A stretch of DNA of 64,000 nt from NCBI RefSeq assembly GCF_002005205.3, contig NZ_CP019701.2:1178001-1242000 (forward strand), read 5' to 3'. Under the pieces are notes generated by a model. That model had not been told where the DNA came from, made no database searches, and worked only from the letters and a program-made list of their open reading frames with translations. A program made the position numbers and the translations under genes. Positions within the stretch are counted from its first letter, which is position 1, and each line of letters begins with the position of its first letter. Source of the stretch: Rhizobium rhizogenes (GTDB lineage: Bacteria; Pseudomonadota; Alphaproteobacteria; Rhizobiales; Rhizobiaceae). Of the stretch, positions 35,522 to 43,630 are shown in pieces.

Positions 35522-36285
35522 CTAACCCGCCGCCCTCGCCTTCCGCTGCGCTTCCATCTCTTCTGCTAAAGCGTTCCGATATCCGTCATCCATGCGAATC
35601 AGGATGGCGACCTCCTCACGCAGAAGCAGTTCCCCGGTGATGCGAGACCATGCATCAATCTCTGGATAGCTGATCGCCTGTGGCCCATTGGCGCCGTGCT
35701 GGCGTCTGGCGTGCAATTGCCAGAACCAAGCCCAGATATGCTCTATATCCTCGCGGATTTCCGACTCGTCGGGGTTCTCCTCAGCCTTATCGAAGCGCTC
35801 ATTGAACTCCCGACGGGTGAGAATGACTTTCGTCTTCGGCCCGTCGTTGAGTTCGTACCCGGGTGTCTCCCACTTTGCGATCTGGGAGACAGCGGCGACT
35901 AACTCGTCGCCGACGGCTCGAAAAAAGCGGCTTCATTCCCCAGAGCGAGATCGATCTGCTTCGCCAGCGCAGGCACCTGAAGAAGTTTTCGCTTGTTGGC
36001 GGCGTTGCAGGGGGGCTTCTTGTCACCAGCCAGGTTAGCGTCACCGGTGAACTCCCAGCCGACGATGGCGGCCGAAAGAATCGCGACGGTGTTATCGTCA
36101 ATCCTCTCAGCGGTGACATTGTTGCGGCCGCCCCGAAGCGCCTTGTTCTTCAAGGTGCGCTCAACCGCCTTCACCGCGTCGCTTTCGAGGCTCTGCAGTT
36201 CGACCTTGACGCCAAGCGGCGCATCAGTGCCGGGGTGCTTCAGATCGACAGTGATGGTGTTCGGTACGAGTTTCAGAAGGTCCAT
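35522..36285 (-). CDS. Tail assembly chaperone G-T fusion made by -1 frameshift
   Basis: Lambda-like phages make a G protein and a longer G-T fusion by ribosomal frameshift. Here the G frame (36285-35899) contains the slippery heptamer T TTT TTC; slipping back one base there leads into a frame that stays open for 132 more codons to a stop at 35522. The fusion would have 254 residues: 122 from the G frame and 132 from the T frame. The T frame has no good start codon of its own and continues far upstream, which is strong evidence for fusion-only expression. Confidence 0.85.
35899..36285 (-). CDS. Tail assembly chaperone, G-like
   Basis: A 128-residue protein in the slot between the tail tube and the tape measure, where siphophages encode the tail assembly chaperone. 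It starts MDLLKLVPNTITVDLKHPG. It ends with the Phe-Phe of the slippery site followed by six residues. Lambda gpG coats the tape measure during assembly; the same is inferred here. Confidence 0.82.
   Translation of the reverse strand: MDLLKLVPNTITVDLKHPGTDAPLGVKVELQSLESDAVKAVERTLKNKALRGGRNNVTAERIDDNTVAILSAAIVGWEFTGDANLAGDKKPPCNAANKRKLLQVPALAKQIDLALGNEAAFFEPSATS
35920..35926 (-). promoter_or_regulatory. Programmed -1 frameshift slippery heptamer
   Basis: On the minus strand the zero-frame codons read GCT TTT TTC, so the heptamer T TTT TTC fits X XXY YYZ exactly. Its position, seven codons before the end of the G frame, and the open -1 frame behind it make it the frameshift site for the G-T fusion. 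Confidence 0.85.
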
Positions 36286-36293
36286 TTTTCACC

Positions 36294-36782
36294 TTATGGC
36301 GTGTTAACGGGGGCGATGAAGAGCGGGCGCTGATCCGTGAAGGCGACGGTATAGCTCTCACGCACGAAATCATCTGTGCCACCGCCGAGAAGCTGCGGGC
36401 CTGTTACCGGGCCGGCGGCGTACATGATGGTGTTCGACCAGTCTTCGGACGGAGCGTCGGCATATTCGACCTTGACCGCATAATAGAATTTGGTCTGGGC
36501 GGCGGCGCGAATGGCGATCTGGCCGGGATCATCGAAGATGCGCGCGACCTCGATGGACAGTTCGCCGGCGTCTTCCACGCCCTTGGCCTTGGAGCGAACG
36601 TCCGTGTCCAACGTGTCGTAATTCACGATATTGGGCGCCGAGCCGTAGTCGCCGAGATTGCCGACCGATTTGATTTCGGTGAATGTCAGGGCCGCAAACG
36701 CTGCTGCATTGAGCGGGAGCGTTACAGCCGCCGTGCTGATCGACACCTTCGTGCCGGCCAGTGTGGTTTTGATGCCTGCCAT
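36294..36782 (-). CDS. Major tail (tube) protein
   Basis: A 162-residue protein eight bases upstream of the chaperone gene, in the normal order tail terminator, tube, chaperone. Beta-rich, with TEIKSVGNLGDYGSAPNIVNY near residues 35-55, as in tube proteins of the TP901-1/lambda V fold. Many copies form the tail tube. Confidence 0.85.
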   Translation of the reverse strand: MAGIKTTLAGTKVSISTAAVTLPLNAAAFAALTFTEIKSVGNLGDYGSAPNIVNYDTLDTDVRSKAKGVEDAGELSIEVARIFDDPGQIAIRAAAQTKFYYAVKVEYADAPSEDWSNTIMYAAGPVTGPQLLGGGTDDFVRESYTVAFTDQRPLFIAPVNTP

Positions 36783-36796
36783 GGGGATATCCTTTC

Positions 36797-37222
36797 CTAT
36801 GCGAAGGCGTGGTATCGGACCGTCACAGGCACCTGCACACGGTCGGTTTCTTGGAGTGGTGAGGCAGCGTAAGGCTTGCGATCGATGATGATCTTGAGCC
36901 CGCTGGCGTAAATCGTGGTGCCCTTGGCGAAGTGGGCGATGATCTTGTCTGCGGCTTCGAGAGGCTTGATGTGGCCGGCGCCCTTCTTCCAGAACACAGA
37001 GACTTGAAACACGCCGCGGTGCTGTTCCTGCCCTGCCCCAACCTCACTGTTGGTGGTCTGGTTTGGCATGAAGAACGCAGCAAGGTAATTGTCGGGCTTC
37101 GTCTGGTTGGCGGCCGGGAAATCGACACCAGGCATTGCGATCTGGAGTGCGGGCGAGAAAGAGAGCGTTTTAAGATGCTCGATCAGCGCAGCAAGGATTG
37201 TTGCGTCCGTTCCCGTCGCCAT
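36797..37222 (-). CDS. Tail terminator-like protein
   Basis: A 141-residue protein of the DUF4128/tail-terminator type placed just before the tube gene. It shows the alpha-beta layout of lambda gpU-like proteins, with GVFQVSVFWKKGAG in the middle and a C-terminal RVQVPVTVRYHAFA strand. Start ATG 37222 overlaps the previous stop by one base. Confidence 0.8.
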   Translation of the reverse strand: MATGTDATILAALIEHLKTLSFSPALQIAMPGVDFPAANQTKPDNYLAAFFMPNQTTNSEVGAGQEQHRGVFQVSVFWKKGAGHIKPLEAADKIIAHFAKGTTIYASGLKIIIDRKPYAASPLQETDRVQVPVTVRYHAFA

Positions 37223-37476
37223 CACTTACGGTCCCTGATGACTATTTCGACCTTGCCTTTGATGGTTTCGGTAAGCACTTCTCCGACATGTTTATCGAAG
37301 GCAATATTTCCTGCGGGGGTCATCACGCAACGCCGAATCTCACCGGCGTCAGTGTCGGCCATGCTGGCGTGCTTTTGAATTTCTCCATCGAGGTAGACGT
37401 CAGCCACTTTGCCGTCGCCATTGAGGATACACCAAGCCTCGTATCCAGCATCGCCCTTGTCGGATGAAAGCCGCAT
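37222..37476 (-). CDS. Hypothetical protein in the connector module
   Basis: An 84-residue beta-rich protein starting at ATG 37476 behind TTGGAG; an in-frame GTG at 37509 is possible but lacks a site. It overlaps the tail terminator gene by one base. Position suggests a connector or accessory structural role. Confidence 0.65.
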   Translation of the reverse strand: MRLSSDKGDAGYEAWCILNGDGKVADVYLDGEIQKHASMADTDAGEIRRCVMTPAGNIAFDKHVGEVLTETIKGKVEIVIRDRK

Positions 37477-37493
37477 GTGATACTCCAATTCAT

Positions 37494-37709
37494 ATGTCCG
37501 AAAAGTCACCGCTCACCGACAATCAGGCGCATGACGCGCTGCTGAATGCATTGTCCCAAGTAAAGGGTCAGAAGGGTGAGACAGTGCGCGCCGAAACCTC
37601 CCTGCGTGCGGCAGAGCAGGCTTTAACGTTACTATCCCTTGGTTTGCTTATGGCGTCAGAGGCGAACAGCGACGGCAACAAAGCCATCAAAGACCAAACG
37701 CCTTCTTAA
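37494..37709 (+). CDS. Small helical plus-strand protein (71 residues)
   Basis: An open frame starting at ATG 37494 with a polar, helical product of natural composition (Ala, Gln, Leu, Thr). It overlaps the end of the convergent HK97 gp10-like gene by 23 bases. It has no strong ribosome binding site, so it is uncertain; if real it is another accessory gene. Confidence 0.4.
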   Translation: MSEKSPLTDNQAHDALLNALSQVKGQKGETVRAETSLRAAEQALTLLSLGLLMASEANSDGNKAIKDQTPS

Positions 37710-38133
37710 CCCTTGCCGCGTTGCGTGCGACGATTGGCTGCCAGTTCTGGACAGCGCCACGTACAAAGCCATCTGGCGGCTGCCCATTGGCGCCATACTC
37801 TCGATATGCTGCGTATCCGGCCGTGTAGCCGAAGAACAACGACTGGCCAAGATCAGCGGCGTTGATCACCGCTTCGACCTGATCGAAGTCGAATGAGTAT
37901 TTTCCACCCTCAGCCGGCGCTGAACTGTCGATGATACGAGGCATGGCCGTAGTCGATGCCAGCAGTGATGCTTGCAGGAAGCCAGTATCGAACCGCATCC
38001 GCCCGCCTTCGCTGGTGAGCGTCTGCATGTCCCGCACGACTTCCTTTGTGCTTTCCTTCCAGACCGCATCAATGGCTTCTGGAACCTTATCAGCCCAACC
38101 AGCCACAGCAGCAGCGAATGTAAGAGTAGCCAT
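37687..38133 (-). CDS. HK97 gp10-like head-tail connector protein
   Basis: A 148-residue protein with the pattern of HK97 gp10-family tail-completion proteins: helical N-terminus with KVPEAIDAVWKESTKEVVRDM, then RFDTGFLQASL and a C-terminal region ending VKKAFGL with GYAAYREYGANG. It overlaps the head-morphogenesis gene stop by one base. Confidence 0.8.
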   Translation of the reverse strand: MATLTFAAAVAGWADKVPEAIDAVWKESTKEVVRDMQTLTSEGGRMRFDTGFLQASLLASTTAMPRIIDSSAPAEGGKYSFDFDQVEAVINAADLGQSLFFGYTAGYAAYREYGANGQPPDGFVRGAVQNWQPIVARNAARVKKAFGL

Positions 38134-39182
38134 CAGGCACCAACCCTCGCACGGTATTTGCGCAGCCCGGCTGCGATGTAATCCACGTCGTACTCAACAC
38201 GGCACTTGCAGCCGATCTTGTGGCGAGCTGGAACGCTTGGCGCGTGTGGATATGGGATCAGCGTGCCATCAGGGGCTACGAACGGCTGGTCAAATGCCAC
38301 CGTCTGACCGGACATAATGATGTGCTGCAAACGAGGGTGTTCAGACCCCGAATGCTTCCATTTCTTCGTCACGTCCTGCGCTGCAATCTTGCCAGAAGCG
38401 ATCTGCTGCCTCATGGCCTCTGACCGCGAGGTCATCAACGCCGTGCGGGTCTCTTCAAGGGCGATAACCTCGCTGCGATACAGAAGGTTCTTGTCAGCCA
38501 ACCGTCTGATGATCTTGTCGACCACATCAACTGGGACCGGCTTACGATCTCGGATGGCCATGGTCACAGTTCGGTCAAATCGCTTATCACGCGTCTTGAG
38601 CTTCAGGTAATCGCGCATCAAGGCCGGATCGCCCGACAGCAGCTTAACTCTCGCCCCGTTCTCGCCGTAGATGAATTCTATCTGCGGCTTGGTAAGGCCT
38701 ATCAGCCCGCCTTCACGACGCCCTGTAACGCGATTTACACGCCCAGCCACATCAAGAGCCGTCCGTGTCGGGTTCTGCCCTCTGGCAAGCCCCTGTTCGA
38801 ATGCGTAGCGCAGTCCTTCGCGCTGGTCTTCTGTGATATGCGTAACCGCCGTGGACGAAATCTCACGCAACAGTCTTTCACTCTCCAGATCACGGACACC
38901 GAAGCGCCAGATAACTCGCATGCCCTGCGGGTCCATCAGCGATGGCAGGCTTTGCGTAAAGTTGACGCCGCCGGCATTGAATGCGTCACCAATCGCCAAC
39001 TCAAGGGCGCTGAACGCCTCTCGGTCGATCTGCAAGGCTTCCAGCGCGCCATTCACATCGCCGCGCTCCAGCCGTTCCACGACCCGTGCAAGCACGATGC
39101 TCGACTTGATGGCGTCTATAGCCTCTCGGAATGCAGCCGCAAGCGGTGGCGCGTACCGGTCGAACAGTTCGTCAAACGTCAT
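38133..39182 (-). CDS. Head morphogenesis protein (SPP1 gp7 / MuF-like)
   Basis: A 349-residue minor head protein. The C-terminal half has the MuF signature: TRTALMTSRSEAMRQQI, KKWKHSGSEHPRLQHI and ending HKIGCKCRVEYD. In most phages this gene follows the portal; here it lies 6.4 kb downstream among the connectors. The N-terminal half is helical. Confidence 0.85.
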   Translation of the reverse strand: MTFDELFDRYAPPLAAAFREAIDAIKSSIVLARVVERLERGDVNGALEALQIDREAFSALELAIGDAFNAGGVNFTQSLPSLMDPQGMRVIWRFGVRDLESERLLREISSTAVTHITEDQREGLRYAFEQGLARGQNPTRTALDVAGRVNRVTGRREGGLIGLTKPQIEFIYGENGARVKLLSGDPALMRDYLKLKTRDKRFDRTVTMAIRDRKPVPVDVVDKIIRRLADKNLLYRSEVIALEETRTALMTSRSEAMRQQIASGKIAAQDVTKKWKHSGSEHPRLQHIIMSGQTVAFDQPFVAPDGTLIPYPHAPSVPARHKIGCKCRVEYDVDYIAAGLRKYRARVGA

Positions 39183-39185
39183 GCC

Positions 39186-39308
39186 TCACCCGATTATCCA
39201 GCCACCAGCTGCCCAGCCAAGCCTTGCGGCGCATGCAATGAGAAAGCCGATGATCACGCCGCGCACTAGGATGCGGGCTGCGATCGATGGCGGCACGTTG
39301 TCGTTCAT
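39186..39308 (-). CDS. 40-residue membrane protein
   Basis: An open frame from ATG 39308 to TGA 39186, with a hydrophobic segment (VRGVIIGFLIACAARLGWAA) that can span the membrane. It ends three bases before the head-morphogenesis gene. No strong ribosome binding site. Too short for most gene finders; position in the operon supports it. Confidence 0.45.
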   Translation of the reverse strand: MNDNVPPSIAARILVRGVIIGFLIACAARLGWAAGGWIIG

Positions 39309-39391
39309 CGATGATGCCTAAACATTTACAGGAATCTGCAACCAGAAGTTAGATCGTCGTGGATTATCTGCGCTTCAACCCAGAAAGGCAC

Positions 39392-39604
39392 ATGATGACA
39401 ACCATAGAATATACGGCGAACTGGCTTAGCAATTTCTCGATTTACACCATTTTCACATGCACGGCGGCGTTACTTGCAATATTTTGGACCGGAGAGACCA
39501 AGGGTGCCGAGGCGCGAAAAGCAGCAAAGATTGTGATGGTGGTCTCCGGCATTTTTTCCCTCGCACTTTTCGCGACCGGTTTGGCGATGATTAAGTACCA
39601 GTGA
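39392..39604 (+). CDS. Two-helix membrane protein (accessory gene, 70 residues)
   Basis: ATG 39392 follows AGAAAGG. Two membrane helices (about 16-34 and 47-67) are separated by a charged loop. It lies on the plus strand in the late region and overlaps the next plus-strand frame by four bases. Possible superinfection-exclusion protein by analogy with small prophage membrane proteins; not shown. Confidence 0.6.
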   Translation: MMTTIEYTANWLSNFSIYTIFTCTAALLAIFWTGETKGAEARKAAKIVMVVSGIFSLALFATGLAMIKYQ

Positions 39605-39837
39605 GAAGCCACAGAAGAACGACTATGAGACCCGAATGCTTAATTGAAAACGTGCCATACAAGTCATCAGCAGCTTTGTCGACCCTGCTTATCGAGCATG
39701 GCGGCAGACACATTCGGAAGCCCCCAAGCCACGAAACGGGTGGGGCCTCATTTAATGCGCTGTGTAACTTCCCAACGGATGAGGATATGATACTTTTCCG
39801 GTTAAAATGGCCACCTCTTAAGCCCCTGCGCAATTGA
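39601..39837 (+). CDS. Hypothetical protein coupled to the two-helix membrane protein
   Basis: A 78-residue basic protein. A GTG at 39601 overlaps the previous stop (GTGA), or an ATG at 39625 could be used. No domain is recognised. Reading-frame coupling is the main support. Confidence 0.4.
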   Translation: MRSHRRTTMRPECLIENVPYKSSAALSTLLIEHGGRHIRKPPSHETGGASFNALCNFPTDEDMILFRLKWPPLKPLRN

Positions 39838-39874
39838 TACTATTGACGCAACACTATGGTTCGATCGTTAGTGG

Positions 39875-40231
39875 CTAATGCCTGCCCTGTACTTCCCAGA
39901 ACACCACAATACCAGCCGGTGACAGCGGCTTCAGGTTCTCGATGGCGTAGACATCGCCGCCGGCAATCACCTTGTCGCTCTCGGCCAACGTGATGCCGAG
40001 ACCGGCAGTCGAAACGTAGATCAGCTTGTCCGTCTTGCGGATCAGCGTCCCGTCGACCTTGGTATCGTCATACTCCAGCGTTACCAGCGTGCACACATAG
40101 TCCGTCTCGGTGATCTCTGGATCGTAGTCGGGCCCGGTCTTAACAATGCGGCGGATGGCACCGGTCGTGCCGAACTTGGCGATCAGGCGTTCAGCCGTGG
40201 CCCTTGCGCGGGAGTAGTCGAAGCTTGCCAT
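39875..40231 (-). CDS. Neck / head-tail joining protein
   Basis: A 118-residue beta-rich protein with TETDYVCTLVTLEYDD and GDVYAIENLKPLSPAGIVVFWEVQ, the pattern of small head-tail joining (stopper-like) proteins. It sits in the connector module between capsid genes and the MuF-like gene. The upstream gene on the same strand has its own terminator, so a promoter may lie between them. Confidence 0.72.
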   Translation of the reverse strand: MASFDYSRARATAERLIAKFGTTGAIRRIVKTGPDYDPEITETDYVCTLVTLEYDDTKVDGTLIRKTDKLIYVSTAGLGITLAESDKVIAGGDVYAIENLKPLSPAGIVVFWEVQGRH

Positions 40232-40246
40232 CGTGCACCTAAAGAA

Positions 40247-40266
40247 AGACCCGCCGAAGCGGGTCT
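40247..40266 (-). terminator. Terminator inside the late operon
   Basis: AGACCCGC / GCGGGTCT with a four-base loop. On the minus strand it is followed by a T-rich TTCTTT. It lies after the 215-residue inserted gene and before the neck gene, suggesting that the inserted gene brought its own terminator. Confidence 0.65.
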
Positions 40267-40284
40267 AAGACTGCGTTTTCCCAA

Positions 40285-40932
40285 TCATGCGAAAGGTGGA
40301 TACTCTGGAACAAATTTCCCGTTCTGGACAGACCACCCGCGTCTTATCGACAAGTCGTAACAACTGTGGCTCAGACGGCATTCAAAGACGCCCAAATCCG
40401 GGCTAAACCATTCGTTTGTGGTGTTCTTTGAGACGATGAATGCCTGGAGACGAAATTGGTGGTTCGTGTTGATCGCATAGATCAACGTCTGGCCTTTGTC
40501 TTTTTTCTCTTGTCTTAGCTCGTCGCCCGTCAGTTTAGGCGCGATATCTACTTCGTAAAATACCAAGTACCTCGACACTTCTGATTGAGGCGGCGGTTGG
40601 GGTTCATCCTCTACGTAGACAGCACCCTGCACCTTGTAGCTTATAGAAATTTGCTCGGTGACTCGTGGTTCAACTGAGGTTAGGCGGTCAAGCCTCACGC
40701 GACCAATTAGCTGACGAGCGCCAGCCTCGACAACCACTTTGAACTCATGCGGAAACAAGTTGGCGTGTATTCTATCCAAAGTTAGAACGGCAACGGGCTT
40801 GCTTCCTTCTACCCGGAAGTTGGCGGCTACCGTCTTATTCCGGTTATTATTTACCAGAAGAACTATCTTGTTGGTTGGGTCTTTCGGATCAGGCTCATAC
40901 ACAATTTCAACATCGTCTGATGCACCTGGCAT
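40285..40932 (-). CDS. Hypothetical inserted protein (215 residues)
   Basis: Starts at ATG 40932 behind GAAGGGGGATAAT. Beta-rich with no phage structural match; GC content is lower than that of the neighbouring structural genes and a terminator follows, so it appears to be an accessory gene on the late strand. Function unknown. Confidence 0.65.
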   Translation of the reverse strand: MPGASDDVEIVYEPDPKDPTNKIVLLVNNNRNKTVAANFRVEGSKPVAVLTLDRIHANLFPHEFKVVVEAGARQLIGRVRLDRLTSVEPRVTEQISISYKVQGAVYVEDEPQPPPQSEVSRYLVFYEVDIAPKLTGDELRQEKKDKGQTLIYAINTNHQFRLQAFIVSKNTTNEWFSPDLGVFECRLSHSCYDLSIRRGWSVQNGKFVPEYPPFA

Positions 40933-41044
40933 ATTATCCCCCTTCCCGTGTGGAAACGGAACAATCAAACCATAAATTGCCTAGAAAGCGAGTCCATTTT
41001 GTCGACCAAACCTTCCCTGAACGGGGATAGGGAAGCTTTGCAGT

Positions 41045-41539
41045 TCAGACCACCAAAACACCGGGGATAGCTGGACACATAAACATCCAAAGCATGCCCT
41101 CGATTGCCGTTACAACTGGCGTTGCCATGGCAACTATGTCTGCGATGTCTGTTGACGATGAGGTAGCGTATTCGATTTCGAGGCTTCCCACCTTCTCACG
41201 CTTCACCGTAGACGATCCTGTCACCACAGGAGACAAGCTGCCGGGGTTGGTCAATTCGAGATAGGCCGCCTCATATGATGCGTTCTCTATCGCCACAGGA
41301 ACGATGTCAGAGGGGACAGGCTCTCCGTAGTAGGTTGATGCCCCTGTACGTGGCCAAGCACGCTCCTGAGCGTATCCGCCGGTGCGAGAACCACTGAAAC
41401 GGGATTCGTAGCGATCAATGAACAGCGAACCTCGCTGACGGGCTGCTGTCTTCTGCGGCTCAGTCGTTCCATCGGGGAAGACATACCCAGCGGCTTCAGC
41501 ATAAGCCGTGAAACCCTCGTTGGTGCCGTAGCCTTCCAT
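41045..41539 (-). CDS. Head-tail connector, DnaT-like/gp6-like
   Basis: A 164-residue protein starting MEGYGTNEGFTAYAEAAG with the helical core of the small adaptor proteins annotated as DnaT-like single-stranded DNA-binding proteins in many siphophages (QRGSLFIDRYESRFSGSRTGG and AAYLELTNPG). In the connector position it is most likely a head-tail adaptor rather than a replication protein. One-base overlap with the gene before it. Confidence 0.78.
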   Translation of the reverse strand: MEGYGTNEGFTAYAEAAGYVFPDGTTEPQKTAARQRGSLFIDRYESRFSGSRTGGYAQERAWPRTGASTYYGEPVPSDIVPVAIENASYEAAYLELTNPGSLSPVVTGSSTVKREKVGSLEIEYATSSSTDIADIVAMATPVVTAIEGMLWMFMCPAIPGVLVV

Positions 41540-41799
41540 CAGACAAGAACCTCAAGGTTCGTGGCAGTGGTGCCGGCTGCGTGAACACGGGTAACCGCCA
41601 CAAGGATGGTTTCGCCAGCGTCGATATAGGTGTTGCGCACGACACCAGTATTGGTGCTGAACCGGAGCGTTCCCGCTGCGCCATCAGGGCGGCAACGAAT
41701 GGCTCGGCCAGGTTCCGTCAGGTCGGTATTATCGTTCGGTGTTACCGGAACAAGATCGGAGGCGACGTTCAAGCCTCGATTGAAGGGGTTCGTTGCCAT
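41539..41799 (-). CDS. Spike-base-like small structural protein
   Basis: An 86-residue beta-rich protein with RAIRCRPDGAAGTLRF, AGETILVAVTRVHAAGTTATN, the pattern of small spike-base or head-decoration proteins. It lies between capsid and connector genes. Assignment is by pattern and position. Confidence 0.65.
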   Translation of the reverse strand: MATNPFNRGLNVASDLVPVTPNDNTDLTEPGRAIRCRPDGAAGTLRFSTNTGVVRNTYIDAGETILVAVTRVHAAGTTATNLEVLV

Positions 41800-41817
41800 G
41801 TAGATCTCCGTAGGGTC

Positions 41818-42102
41818 TCATTCTGCCAGCTTGGCGTCGATTTTTTCCTGAAGCTCTTTGGCGCTCCAGCCGTGGAAGGGGCGCTTGCCGAACACCTCCT
41901 GATAGTCGGTTCGAAGTTTTCCCAAAGCGTCGCCGCTATCTTCCGTCTTCTCGATCACTTCGACGGAGAGACTGGCCTTGAGGAGTTGCAGATATTCACC
42001 GGTGAATTCGCCAGAGACCTGCCCGAAAGCTGGGAGCCTTACCGTTCCCTTGGGAGACTGAAGGTCAAATGGGCTGTTCGTGAGGTTCTTTACGGTGATC
42101 AT
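41818..42102 (-). CDS. Hypothetical protein after the capsid gene
   Basis: A 94-residue protein from ATG 42102. The N-terminal half is a beta domain (FDLQSPKGTVRLPAFGQVSGEF) and the C-terminal half is helical, with GKLRTDYQEVFGKRPFHGWS, resembling a small SAP/HeH-like DNA-binding helix pair. Place suggests a head-completion role. Confidence 0.65.
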   Translation of the reverse strand: MITVKNLTNSPFDLQSPKGTVRLPAFGQVSGEFTGEYLQLLKASLSVEVIEKTEDSGDALGKLRTDYQEVFGKRPFHGWSAKELQEKIDAKLAE

Positions 42103-42163
42103 CTGAAAATCCTCGTGGATGAGAGGCGGGCGGCACAAATGCCGCCCGCTTTTGTTTTAGTTG

Positions 42164-43150
42164 TTACGCTGTCGGCGGCTGGCTGATGCCGTCGAGATAC
42201 CGGAATGCGACCGTGGTAAGCAGCTCCACACCGCCGGTGCGGAAGATGCCAGGAACCTGCCAGTTGAGCGGGCCGTCCTGATAAACCGGCAGGAACTGGT
42301 GAGGCATCGGGAGGTGAAGCTTCACGTAGTCCTGATCGTTCTTGTAGACGACCATGCGGCCCGTTCCGGCAGCAGCGCCCACACCGGCCGAGCCAAGCTC
42401 GCGCACCGTGCGGATCGTCAGCGGGCGGCCAGTGGTCATCGTGTAGATGTTGGTTCGCATGACGAAGGACAGAATGGTTTCCATCGTCGTCGCGCTGTAC
42501 GGCGTGGCAGCGATGTAGTTGTAGGCTTCGACCGGCAGGAGAATGGTGTCTGCCATCTCGACTTCGAACGTTGCGAGGTTCACACCCTGCAGGCCGAGAT
42601 TGATGTCGCGAACAATCTGTGCAGGCGTTTTCACGCCTACGCCATCTTCATCCACCCAGAACGTGGCGGAGCCCGTGCCGTCACCCGGCACAACCGCAGT
42701 GACAACACCGGGGTAGTTGATCAGGCCGCCCAGGCCCTTCTCGGTATTACCCTGCAGCGTCAGATCGTACATGAACTTGGTGTAGGCCAAGCGAGCGGCA
42801 CGAGCGCGACGGTTCGGAAGAGACGCACCAATCTGGATGGCGGTGTTGATTTCCTCGATGTTGTACTGGTAGCCGATGGCTGCCAAATGGAAGTTCTTGG
42901 TCTGCATGTCCTGCGACACGTCGGCCAGCGGAATATCCTTGGCATAGCCGGACTGGAACTTTGCAGCGCCGGTCAGGTCGGAGGTGTAGGTGAGGATGCC
43001 AGGCGACCATGCCGGCCCCGTCGTGTCCACGTAAATGAGGCGAGAGAAATCCCAATCCGGGAACCGCGTCTCGTAGACGGTCTGGTTGATGCGGTACGCC
43101 TGACCTGTGACGAATGCCAAGGCCTGAGCGTCGTTGACGATCATATTCAT
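42164..43150 (-). CDS. Major capsid protein, DUF2184 family
   Basis: A 328-residue capsid protein of the DUF2184 group with the HK97-like fold. Visible are GYAKDIPLADVSQDMQTK, the ARAARLAYTKFMYDLTLQG helix region and the C-terminal PLNWQVPGIFRTGGVELL. It follows protease/scaffold and cement genes in the usual order. No extended propeptide is seen, since scaffold is likely the C-terminal part of the DUF2213 protein. Confidence 0.88.
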   Translation of the reverse strand: MNMIVNDAQALAFVTGQAYRINQTVYETRFPDWDFSRLIYVDTTGPAWSPGILTYTSDLTGAAKFQSGYAKDIPLADVSQDMQTKNFHLAAIGYQYNIEEINTAIQIGASLPNRRARAARLAYTKFMYDLTLQGNTEKGLGGLINYPGVVTAVVPGDGTGSATFWVDEDGVGVKTPAQIVRDINLGLQGVNLATFEVEMADTILLPVEAYNYIAATPYSATTMETILSFVMRTNIYTMTTGRPLTIRTVRELGSAGVGAAAGTGRMVVYKNDQDYVKLHLPMPHQFLPVYQDGPLNWQVPGIFRTGGVELLTTVAFRYLDGISQPPTA

Positions 43151-43153
43151 AGG

Positions 43154-43627
43154 TTATGCTCCTGCCGAGACAGAGGGAACGGGGCGACGGTAGCGGACAA
43201 TGCCGACCGCGCCGGACGAACCGGCTTCATCAAACTGAGCGCCGGGGATGGTGAGGACGGTTGCCGATGCAGCCGCACCGGTCCAAACCTTGTTTGTCAG
43301 GTCGTAGCGGGCCTGAGCGCCCTTGGTGACGTTGGCGCCGAGCAGCACGCCGATGACGCCGCTTTCGCAGATGCCGACATTGTCGTACTGCGCGTACTGG
43401 TCACCGGGCCGGGGAAGAGTCAGGCTCGCCTCGGTAATGCCGAGGACGTTCTGAGCCGCTGCGGTCAGTGGTGCGCAGGTGTGAGCGCCAGTGCCTGCGA
43501 TGGCAGGGACGCCGAAGCCGAGTGCCGTGGTGCCTTCAAGGGTGCGAGTGATGGTATTCCACTCTTCCATGTTGGCACGGCGGCCGACCGCATAGGCGGT
43601 GAGTGTATCGCGATAGGTGATGGCCAT
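43154..43627 (-). CDS. Capsid cement/decoration protein, gp24-like
   Basis: A 157-residue beta-rich protein between protease and capsid genes, with TRTLEGTTALGFGVPAI and RPGDQYAQYDNVGICESG, as in structural cement proteins. Such proteins bind the outside of the capsid at the threefold positions and stabilise it. Confidence 0.78.
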   Translation of the reverse strand: MAITYRDTLTAYAVGRRANMEEWNTITRTLEGTTALGFGVPAIAGTGAHTCAPLTAAAQNVLGITEASLTLPRPGDQYAQYDNVGICESGVIGVLLGANVTKGAQARYDLTNKVWTGAAASATVLTIPGAQFDEAGSSGAVGIVRYRRPVPSVSAGA

Positions 43628-43630
43628 GGA

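Noticed and set aside
41045..41539. DnaT-like replication protein
   Set aside because: Automatic annotation often uses this name for the family, but the connector position between capsid and tail genes argues for a head-tail adaptor.
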